From Deinococcus apachensis DSM 19763 (GTDB lineage Bacteria; Deinococcota; Deinococci; Deinococcales; Deinococcaceae): DNA of 27,455 nt. The position numbers were made by a program, and so were the translations under genes. The notes under the pieces are model-generated. The model made no database searches. It saw only the letters and a program-made list of their open reading frames with translations, and was not told where the DNA came from. Location of the stretch: assembly GCF_000381345.1 (NCBI RefSeq), contig NZ_KB906424.1, forward strand, positions 1 to 27,455, written 5' to 3'. This document shows, in pieces, positions 1-6,298 of the stretch. The stretch's first letter is position 1, and every line of letters starts with the position of its first letter.

Positions 1-368
1 CTGCCCCTCTGCAGTTTGAGTACTGCGGAGGCTGGGTCAGTGCCCTTTTCCGAGAAGTACCTGAGCGTGTAGGTAACGTTGGGCTCAACGTTAACAGAGG
101 CCCGCGCCAGATCGCCCTGACCCAACGCCATATTGCTCGGAGTGACCACGAACACGTGCGGCCCAGGGCTCACTTCAATGGGAAACATCATGAACATCTG
201 GGGAAGGACATTGGAGGTTATGAGAACGCCGTCGCAATAGGCGTTGATCGCTCCACTCGGACCGTGGCGATTGTTTACGTAGACGCTCGAAGCGGAGACC
301 GGGCTTCCCAGGGCGGCGGCAGACAGGGCGGCGAGCAGCAGGGTCTTGAGGGTTTGGGGAGTCCGCAT
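1..368 (-). CDS. Exported DUF4397-like protein, 3' end cut by window edge
   Basis: An open frame of 122 codons begins at ATG 368-366 and has no stop before the left edge, so the C-terminus is missing. The start is supported by AGGAAAGG about 9 nt upstream. The first ~25 residues (MRTPQTLKTLLLAALSAAAL...) are a typical Sec signal peptide, followed by SASSVYVNN. The mature part reads like one DUF4397 beta-sandwich repeat: 'INAYCDGVLITSNV', then 'VSPGPHVFVVTPSN', then 'ASVNVEPNVTYTLRYF'. In that family the first motif matches the 'vDvYvDG' strand and the last the 'v.l.ag..YTv' strand. DUF4397 proteins are exported and of unknown function. A heptamer array of SARP-box type lies about 215 bp upstream (584-612), pointing away from this gene. 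The family call is by eye and moderately sure; export is well supported. Confidence 0.7.
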   Translation of the reverse strand, partial: MRTPQTLKTLLLAALSAAALGSPVSASSVYVNNRHGPSGAINAYCDGVLITSNVLPQMFMMFPIEVSPGPHVFVVTPSNMALGQGDLARASVNVEPNVTYTLRYFSEKGTDPASAVLKLQRG

Positions 369-881
369 GGTGACGTTCCTTTCCTGATGCCGGGGCATCG
401 GGCGAGAGGCGGGAACTGGGGCGGATCGGCGCGAGGGACACTGGTTCGGCGAGGGAGTTCCTCCTTTCCCCGAATGGATCGGCTAGCCTGCGCTCGGTGG
501 CGCTGCTGAATGTGGCGCCCGGACGCTACCGGCAGTCCTGTGCAGACGCCTGGGGCACCTGGATCCAGTGTGGAAGGCGCTGCGTTTTCGTCGCGTTGAC
601 AAAGCGTTTTCAGCCCGGTGCGCCTGCATTTACTTCACCTCCAGGCGAGCAATCCCGCCCAGGTGCATCAGGGCAGATCACAGTGCCGGCCGGGCCGAAA
701 ACGAGGTGGTAGGGGTATGGCCGCCTCTTGTAAGCCCAGGCACTCTGCCGTCGGAAGGAGACAGCTCGGCGGCTGTACCAGACCTCCTGTGAAAGTCGAC
801 GGCTAAGCTGGGCGGGTGGGCCACGAGCGAGTGGAGCGGGCGCTGAAGATGAACCGCCAGCAGTTCAAGCGACGGACCGGG
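369..881. other. Gene-poor stretch with insertion-sequence debris
   Basis: No frame here combines a convincing start, ribosome site and protein. Short open frames on both strands overlap each other and show no family resemblance. Recognisable items are the heptamer array at 584-612 and, at the right end, 849-884, a stub reading MNRQQFKRRTG followed by a stop. The stub resembles the first residues of some IS transposases and abuts the IS3-like end at 882. The stretch is best read as decayed mobile DNA plus an old promoter region. Confidence 0.5.
584..612 (+). promoter_or_regulatory. Three heptamers at 11-bp spacing (possible SARP box)
   Basis: GTTTTCG (584-590), GTTGACA (595-601) and GTTTTCA (606-612) are each separated by exactly 4 bp, giving an 11-bp period. 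Only the middle unit matches the GTTKACA consensus seen upstream of the two SARP genes in this window. The array lies divergently from the exported gene at 1-368, as the other boxes lie relative to exported genes. No SARP gene follows; IS remnants do. It may be an orphaned promoter. Confidence 0.35.
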
Positions 882-1000
882 TGACGTGACCCCCAGACCT
901 CGGTCCACTCCAGTTGCAACGAGAATGGCAACAAGGGGGGGACATGAGGGGCAAGCGCTACACCGAGCAGCAGATTCTGGACATCCTCGGCCAAGTCAAG
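882..1000 (+). pseudogene. 5' end fragment of an IS3-family element (orfA start)
   Basis: The DNA from 882 (TGACGTGACCCCC...) resembles the terminal repeat of IS3-group elements. About 60 bp later an ATG at 944 opens MRGKRYTEQQILDILGQVK, the usual first residues of IS3-type OrfA, a small DNA-binding helix-turn-helix protein. After LGQVK the frame departs from the family and runs into the terminator hairpin at 1034, so only about 19 codons survive. It abuts a second stub (849-884), suggesting one element landed in or next to another. No function is expected. Confidence 0.55.
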
Positions 1001-1030
1001 GTGAAGTGGCCGAACTACCGTCATCCATTG

Positions 1031-1061
1031 CAAAAGGGCCAGGCGCAAGGCCCTGGCCCTT
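1031..1061 (-). terminator. Rho-independent terminator of the first SARP gene
   Basis: A 10-bp perfect stem (1034-1043 with 1052-1061, arms AAGGGCCAGG/CCTGGCCCTT) encloses an 8-nt loop. On the minus strand it is followed by TTTTG. It lies about 25 bp past the stop codon at 1086, the expected place for that gene. Confidence 0.75.
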
Positions 1062-1085
1062 CAACGGACCATCGTCCAACGTGTG

Positions 1086-4000
1086 TCAAGTCTCTGAAAC
1101 AGGCTCTGCCTGAACCCGTTGGACAACCTGCTTAAGGGGCGTCAAGGCGCCTTCGTTAGAAGCATGGTCGATCACATTGGAGAGGAAGTGGGCGCAGAGC
1201 TCGGCAAGCGTCGCCCTCGCCCGCTCCTCCAGATATAGCCCAGCAGCACCATGGGCGAGCACGGCTCCGAAGCACAGCGCCGCCCCTGCACCATCTCCCC
1301 GCCGTGCTCGCACCTGCCCCATCCCCTGTAGCGCCCCAAGGACATGTGGCAGTGAGAACGTGCTGAGCACCCATCGATATTCCCGCTCCGCTCCATCTGG
1401 GTCACCAAGGGCCAGCAGCACCTCGCCGAACCGCAGAGCTGAGTCCGCGCGGTCCCTCACGTGATTGTAGGTTGCGTTAATCGCTTGGCCGACTGCGAGG
1501 GCCAGCTGAGCTTTGTCATGCTGATCGTTCTGGAGAAGACACACCGCCCGGATGCCGTGAACGTAGGGGAATTTGAGGTGCAGCCGTTCGCTCAATTCGA
1601 TAGCGGCGTGACTCGCGACCAGCGCGTTCTGTATGTCACCTTGACGCAAGTGGATCAGGGCCCTCGTCGCAAGGAGCTCTTCCTTTGCCCGGCCCCCCAG
1701 GCCCTCCAACTCTCGCAGGTGGTCGAGCGCCTCGTCATACGCGCCGACGTGCTGGTCCTGCCAGATGAGCTCCCACAGGACTCGGTTGAAAATACTGCCC
1801 TGGTAGGATGGCCGCGCCAGCCCTCTTCGTTCGAACTCCCGCGCGCGCGGCAACAACGTGGCGATCTGTTCCCTCGCCTCCCGCAGGGCGCCGGACGCCC
1901 ATCGCCTCAGGATGGCAAGGACCAGGGTCGTGGTCAGGGTCAGGTCCTCATGTTCCTGGCCGAGCGAGCCCGCCAGACGCAACGCCTGTTCTCCGTACGC
2001 TTGAGCGGTGGCCCAGTCCCACCGTGCGGTGGCCACTCGGGTCAGCCCGATGAGGGCCTGCACCTCGGCACGAGAAGCGCTGGCCGTCCTTGAGACGATC
2101 AACTCGGTTTGGAATGAGGATTCGGCCTCATCCAACCGTCCCGCGCGGAGAAGGTCCGCCGCGAGCAGGTGCAGTGCGGCCGCCTGCTCGCCAGGAATTC
2201 CGGCGTTACCAGCCGCCTCCACTGCCTGCCGGAGACGCCCCAGCAGCCCGGGGCTCAGCGCGGCGTCCCGGATGAACAGAATCACGGCCACGGAGAGCAG
2301 CAGGCGGAGCCGATGCTCCTCCTGTTCCGGGTGCAGGGGAACCAGGCTGAGCGCACGCTCGAGGGCCGTCAACGCCTCGTCGTAGGCACCAACTTCCTTG
2401 GCGGCGAGTGCGGCCTGCTCGAACAAGGTCGCGCCCTCGCTGGTCAGGCCCCCCAGGACGGCATGTTGGGCAAGTGTTCCGGATGGTGTGCCGCGACCCT
2501 GAAGTGCCAAAAAGGCCCGGCGGTGCAGCACTTGACGGCGAGGACGGCTCAGGCCGTCCCTGAGCGTCTCCCGGACCTGATCGTGTGAGAGCATCGCCAA
2601 CGACTCGTCCTCGGACCCCAGCTCGACCAGCAGTCCGGAGCGCAGGAGCTCCTCGTAGCCCATCAGGGCCTCCTCATCTTCCAGGTCCGCCACCGCGCAG
2701 AGCACGTCGAAGGGTGTGTCCCGGCCCAGCACCGCGGCCCCTTGCGCCAGCCCCAGGGCGGCTGGGCTCAGCCGGGCCAACCGCTCCCCGATGGCGGCCC
2801 GCACGCCCTCCACCCCGCGGGGCAGGCGGGCCTCGTCCAGTTGCGGACCGTGCGCTCCGGTCGTGAGGGCTCCACTCTCCATCAGGCTTTTGAGGGTTTC
2901 GGTCAGGTACAGGGGCTGTCCCCCCGTCTCCCCGAACAGCCAGCCCGCCAGACGGCCGATCAGCCCGGTAGGTGCCTGGGGCAGGACGCCGGTTAGCAGG
3001 TGACGTGTGTTGGCCGCGGTCAGGGGCCCCAGCGGCAGGGCGAGGAGCGGCAGGTGGCGCCGCAGCCGGGCCAGCCAACTGGAAAGCGGCTTGTCCGTGC
3101 CCAGATACTCCGCACGCGCGGTGAGGATCATCAGGAGCGGCGCGGGGAACTCGGAAAGGCGTGCCGCCAGGTGCAGCAGGGCCTCCAGGGTGCCGGTGTC
3201 TGCCCAATGCAGGTCGTCCAACAGCAGCACCAGGGGTTCTCTAGCGTCGGGAGAAGGCAGCAGGCTGAGCACTGCCGCGCTCAGCGCCTCCAGAAGCCGG
3301 GACCGCATGTTGCCGAGGGCGGGGGGCACGGGGCCGTTGAGCAGGTCGGGGAGCAGCCGCGCGAGATCTTCCCGATACCGGGCTTCCAACCGCTCGTTAA
3401 GCCAGGTCGTCTCCCGTCCGAGAGCTTCCGTAAGGACCGCGAAGGGGAGGCGGGCGGTTTCCAGGGCCCGGCCCCGGAGCAGGGGGGCCTGGCGGCCCCG
3501 CGCCCAGGCGAGCAGTTCCCCGGCCAGCCGGGTCTTGCCGATGCCGGGCTCGCCACTGAGCAGCACGGCCTGCGGAGCCCCCCGCGCTGCACGGCGGTAC
3601 GCCTCCACTAACCGCGCGAACTCCTCCTGCCGCCCGATCAGGGTGTCCCCAACCAGGAACGAGGGGAGCTCTGGCATGGCGGGCGGTGGGCTCTGTGGTG
3701 GGTCGGGTTCTGCTGCAGGGTGCGGCCTCGCCTGAGGGGGGGCTGTGCCCAGCTCGCGCCGCAGCGTCTCCCGACAGGTGCGCTCAGTCTCCAACGCGTC
3801 GGCGTTCCGACCCGCCGCCCGTTGAGCCCGCGCGAGTTGCCGGTAGGCGTCCTCGCTGAGTGGGTCATGGTCGACCCAGCGCCGGGCCGTGCTGATGGCG
3901 TCCCAGGGATGACCGGCCGACAACTGGGCTTGCGTGAGTCGGTCGAGCAGCCTGCCGTAGTGCTCCGCATATTCCAGGGTGCGAGCACTGACCCAATCGT

Positions 4001-4409
4001 CCCAGAGGGGAGACCCTCCTACGGCGAACCCCTGCAGGAAATCACCGCGCCAGAGCTGCAGGTCGGCGGGATCGGGAGTACGAGTGTAATCAATGGCCCG
4101 TGCGGCGAGGTCGAGGGCGTCCACCCACAGCCCGCCTCGGCGCAATTCGAGGCTGTCGCGCGTCACGCTCAACCCGGCGTCCCGGTCGAGGGCGACCTGG
4201 ATGTGATGTAGGGCCAGGCGGAGGGCGGCGCGGGCCTTCTCAGGGGGACCGGGCCACAAGAGGTCAGCTAACTCGTCGCGGGGATGCGCTTCCCCATCCA
4301 CGGCGAGGTAGGCGAGCAGGGCCAGCATCTTACGGGTGCGCAGGTGGACGGGTTGACCGTCCAGGTGCAGTTCGGGCACCCCGAGCAGGAAGAGTTGAAG
4401 TTGGCTCAC
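1086..4409 (-). CDS. SARP-family STAND regulator (BTAD + AAA ATPase + TPR-like)
   Basis: A predicted cytoplasmic transcription activator of 1107 aa. Residues ~1-95 form the OmpR-like winged helix (QPVHLRTRKMLALLAYLA ... RDELADLLWP ... ARAALRLALHH). Residues ~96-225 are the bacterial transcriptional activation domain (LWRGDFLQGF, DPLSEDAYRQLARAQRAAGR). A Pro-rich linker follows at ~226-250. The ATPase begins at VGDTLIGRQEEF, with Walker A GEPGIGKT (~286-293) and Walker B LVLLLDDLHWAD (~393). The C-terminal ~450 residues are alpha-helical TPR-like repeats that would sense a ligand or partner. There is no C-terminal LuxR helix-turn-helix. The frame can be opened at TTG 4421, but that codon overlaps the Shine-Dalgarno. 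GTG 4409 has GGAGG 5 nt upstream and matches the start of the paralogue at 11325. The promoter carries heptamer repeats suggesting autoregulation. Confidence 0.88.
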   Translation of the reverse strand: MSQLQLFLLGVPELHLDGQPVHLRTRKMLALLAYLAVDGEAHPRDELADLLWPGPPEKARAALRLALHHIQVALDRDAGLSVTRDSLELRRGGLWVDALDLAARAIDYTRTPDPADLQLWRGDFLQGFAVGGSPLWDDWVSARTLEYAEHYGRLLDRLTQAQLSAGHPWDAISTARRWVDHDPLSEDAYRQLARAQRAAGRNADALETERTCRETLRRELGTAPPQARPHPAAEPDPPQSPPPAMPELPSFLVGDTLIGRQEEFARLVEAYRRAARGAPQAVLLSGEPGIGKTRLAGELLAWARGRQAPLLRGRALETARLPFAVLTEALGRETTWLNERLEARYREDLARLLPDLLNGPVPPALGNMRSRLLEALSAAVLSLLPSPDAREPLVLLLDDLHWADTGTLEALLHLAARLSEFPAPLLMILTARAEYLGTDKPLSSWLARLRRHLPLLALPLGPLTAANTRHLLTGVLPQAPTGLIGRLAGWLFGETGGQPLYLTETLKSLMESGALTTGAHGPQLDEARLPRGVEGVRAAIGERLARLSPAALGLAQGAAVLGRDTPFDVLCAVADLEDEEALMGYEELLRSGLLVELGSEDESLAMLSHDQVRETLRDGLSRPRRQVLHRRAFLALQGRGTPSGTLAQHAVLGGLTSEGATLFEQAALAAKEVGAYDEALTALERALSLVPLHPEQEEHRLRLLLSVAVILFIRDAALSPGLLGRLRQAVEAAGNAGIPGEQAAALHLLAADLLRAGRLDEAESSFQTELIVSRTASASRAEVQALIGLTRVATARWDWATAQAYGEQALRLAGSLGQEHEDLTLTTTLVLAILRRWASGALREAREQIATLLPRAREFERRGLARPSYQGSIFNRVLWELIWQDQHVGAYDEALDHLRELEGLGGRAKEELLATRALIHLRQGDIQNALVASHAAIELSERLHLKFPYVHGIRAVCLLQNDQHDKAQLALAVGQAINATYNHVRDRADSALRFGEVLLALGDPDGAEREYRWVLSTFSLPHVLGALQGMGQVRARRGDGAGAALCFGAVLAHGAAGLYLEERARATLAELCAHFLSNVIDHASNEGALTPLKQVVQRVQAEPVSET

Positions 4410-4438
4410 ACCGACCTCCAAAACACGGGTGAGGGGGC

Positions 4439-4478
4439 TGTCAACGCGAGTGGGGGAGCGCTGTCAACGAGTGTAAAC
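4439..4478 (-). promoter_or_regulatory. Heptamer operator/promoter of the first SARP gene
   Basis: In minus-strand orientation the units are GTTTACA (4478-4472), GTTGACA (4468-4462) and GTTGACA (4445-4439). Spacings are 10 and 23 bp, 33 bp overall. The last unit ends 29 bp before the GTG start. The same block, with 11+22 spacing, precedes the second SARP gene and the relic at 9098. Homology extends further upstream (GTCCAnnATGAARTCCGCC at 4487-4505 and 11404-11422). OmpR-like SARP domains bind direct heptamers spaced by whole helical turns, so autoregulation is the likely role. Confidence 0.6.
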
Positions 4479-4754
4479 GCATCGGGGTCCACGATGAAAT
4501 CCGCCTATCGGCTCAGGACGCACGGTGCCGAGGGTGGCCAGGCGGGGCAGCTAGATGCTGCACCCAGAGGGGAAGGCTGTCTCGCGGAAAGGAGGGGCCA
4601 GACATCACTCGAGCCGCTCAAGGTCGTTCGATCACCCTTCCCGCTCACCCCGCGAAAGCACTGGAGGCAGCCTGACCGGCCCTCTTCGCAGCCGTCCCAC
4701 CGCGCAGGGTCTGGTCCGTCCTGTCAACAGTCTCGCTGAGCATCAGGAGGAGTT

Positions 4755-4952
4755 ATGCAGATCAACGGCATCAGCCACAGCACACGGCATTGGATGGAGC
4801 TCGGTTCCGTGCGGCACGCGCAACTCCTTCGCGAGGCATAGGAGACGCGGCTGCTCGCCACCCTGCCCAAGACTCCACTGCGCTGGCCGATGGCCCTGAG
4901 GCAGGCGTGGGAAGGACTGCTGGTTCACCTGCACCTGCGGCCTACGTCCTGA
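4755..4952 (+). pseudogene. Small HST-family gene interrupted by an amber codon
   Basis: ATG 4755 follows a strong AGGAGGAG. Translation gives MQINGISHSTRHWMELGSVR..., ending LLREA, then TAG at 4839-4841. In the same frame reading resumes ETRLLATLPKTPLRW... to a TGA at 4950-4952. The protein at 8461-8616 aligns across this point: LREAQEARLLA against LREA*ETRLLA. The amber therefore stands where the intact copy has CAG (Gln), a single C-to-T change. The product is a 28-aa truncated peptide unless the stop is read through; full length would be 65 aa. Function is unknown. It is transcribed divergently from the first SARP gene, and one TGTCAAC heptamer lies 27 bp upstream (4722-4728). Confidence 0.6.
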
Positions 4953-5247
4953 TGCGAATTCCCACGAGAAGGTGTTGAGCACACCTAGCCATCCGATCAA
5001 GGAACTCCGGAGAAGGAACTGGCTCCGGGAGATGGACAACAGGTGGTGCGGTCCCGGCAAGGATCTGACGGAGTTCGTACGGGGAGATGGCGGGAACGGA
5101 GCCCGCTGGACATGGGCAACAACCTGGGGAGGGGCGCCTAATCCCCTTCCCGCCCTGCCCGGAACGCTCGCCTCCCTCAACGTGTGGATAGGGCTCCTCA
5201 GCCATACCAAAGAGACATTCACTCGCTTCCCCCATAGGAGGCCAGCT

Positions 5248-5784
5248 ATGCTCATGCTGCTCAAGCCCATCGCCGCCGCCCTTCTGCTCGGCCTCGGCGT
5301 AACAGATTCGCGGGCAGCTCCAACGTCCCCTTCCCGACCCGTCATCCTCCCCCTGCGATGCGAACGCTCGGCGGCACTGGAGTGTGTTCTGGGCGCGCCC
5401 GGACAGACTTGGACACTCGAGCCCCCTACCTCTCGCCGAATGTTGAGCGAGAAGTTCTTTCTGACGTTGGAACTCGTGGGGCCCTACGAGTGGCGGGACT
5501 TCACCTTCTCGCTGCCATTGAACGAGGACCGCACCGGGGTTCGGGGCCGCGCTGGTGACCACCTGCTCTTAGGTGTGCCGTCGCACTTGAACGAGGACCA
5601 GTTCTTCGCCTGCCAGCCGGTCGTTCCCCTGACGACAGAGACCACGCTGGCTGAATGCACGCCCCTTACCTTCGCGGACCAAATCCTGCCCGAGTGCGTG
5701 AAGCGGGAAGGCCGGGACGGTGTCACCGGGCTGCGCTGTTTCGCTGGTCCGCCGGTGGCCCTCGGCCGTCCTCCTAAGGTCTAG
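5248..5784 (+). CDS. Exported Cys-rich protein of unknown function, 178 aa
   Basis: The start ATG 5248 follows AGGAGG at 6 nt and opens a clear signal peptide (MLMLLKPIAAALLLGLGVTDSRA, cleavage near SRA/AP). The same frame is open far upstream to 4972, but that part has no ribosome site and no protein-like composition. The mature chain of ~155 aa contains six cysteines (LRCERSAALEC, FFACQP, LAECT, LPECV, LRCF), enough for three disulfides in an oxidising extracytoplasmic space. No catalytic motif is recognised. It is preceded by the amber-interrupted small gene and belongs to the unit transcribed away from the first SARP regulator, so it may be a target of it. No terminator was found after it. 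Confidence 0.75.
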   Translation: MLMLLKPIAAALLLGLGVTDSRAAPTSPSRPVILPLRCERSAALECVLGAPGQTWTLEPPTSRRMLSEKFFLTLELVGPYEWRDFTFSLPLNEDRTGVRGRAGDHLLLGVPSHLNEDQFFACQPVVPLTTETTLAECTPLTFADQILPECVKREGRDGVTGLRCFAGPPVALGRPPKV

Positions 5785-5885
5785 GGGCACCTAATTAGAA
5801 GCAGGCCCACTTTTCGCCTTTTGCCATTCGCACCTTTCTTCCTCAATGGGAAGGGCGCGAAGGGGGATGGCAGCGGGAAGATGAC

Positions 5886-5906
5886 CGTGCCTTGCGCGTG
5901 CCTTAT
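5886..5906 (+). repeat. Left copy of paired GTGCCTT direct repeat (possible integrase arm site)
   Basis: Two GTGCCTT units at 5887-5893 and 5898-5904 are spaced 11 bp apart within a 21-bp block. The block recurs with 19 of 21 bases identical at 6137-6157, on the other side of the tRNA fragment. Helically phased paired repeats flanking a tRNA core are typical of tyrosine-integrase arm sites. Confidence 0.5.
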
Positions 5907-6034
5907 AGGGGCGGGCGTCATGGGCAGTAGAGGACGGTCAAGGAACAGCAAGTAGGTCTGGAGAACCCCTTGAAGACGGAGTTAGGGGCATCTTGGGCCT
6001 TCAAGGGACACCAGAGACTCAGGGGAGCTTCCAC

Positions 6035-6079
6035 CTACGGATCAGAAGGCCAGGAGTTCGAATCTCTTCGGGCGCGCCA
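6035..6079 (+). other. 3' half of tRNA-Arg(ACG): candidate integrase attachment core
   Basis: The sequence folds as the 3' half of a tRNA. Anticodon loop CTACGGA occupies 6035-6041 (anticodon ACG at 6037-6039). The 3' anticodon stem is TCAGA, and the variable loop AGGCC. The T arm is AGGAG-TTCGAAT-CTCTT (6052-6068). The acceptor 3' strand is CGGGCGC, then discriminator G and CCA to 6079. The 5' partners (TCTGA and GCGCCCG) are absent upstream, so this is not a working tRNA gene. Similarity starting exactly in the anticodon loop is what tyrosine-recombinase integration into a tRNA leaves behind. No integrase gene is in the window. Confidence 0.75.
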
Positions 6080-6082
6080 AGA

Positions 6083-6115
6083 AAACCCCCTCCCAGAGGG
6101 GGTTTCTCATTTTGG
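6083..6115 (+). terminator. Bidirectional hairpin terminator after the tRNA fragment
   Basis: AAACCCCCTC (6083-6092) pairs with GAGGGGGTTT (6096-6105) around a 3-nt loop, followed by CTCATTTT. On the minus strand it is followed by TCTTGG, so it could also stop transcription from the GH43 gene. It probably arrived with the tRNA 3' end. Confidence 0.75.
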
Positions 6116-6136
6116 GTTTAGATTGGGGGAGGGCGT

Positions 6137-6157
6137 CGTGCCTTGTTCGTGCCTTAT
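6137..6157 (+). repeat. Right copy of paired GTGCCTT direct repeat
   Basis: This block has the same layout as 5886-5906: GTGCCTT at 6138-6144 and 6149-6155, 11 bp apart, in the same orientation, 251 bp downstream. Its presence right of the tRNA fragment makes the whole site attP-like, with arms on both sides. Confidence 0.5.
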
Positions 6158-6298
6158 TGACACGAGACGCTATCAACAGCTCGTCGTTGCCATTATGAGA
6201 GGGGTTTTCAGGAGGCGATTCAAGTGTCGTACAAGTAGAGAACAGAGCTTGACTCGGTATTCTCATGCGGTAAGGTAGATTTGACTCCATCTGAGGTC

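Noticed and set aside
4410..4421. TTG start adding four residues to the first SARP protein
   Set aside because: The TTG lies inside the GGAGG ribosome site. GTG 4409 has correct spacing and matches the paralogue's start.
4743..5345. 200-codon minus-strand open frame
   Set aside because: It is antisense to the small gene and the exported protein, both of which have strong ribosome sites; its own start has none.
6042..6290. 82-codon minus-strand frame ending ...RPKRFELLAF
   Set aside because: Its 3' part is the antisense of the tRNA fragment and terminator, a common false gene over tRNA ends.
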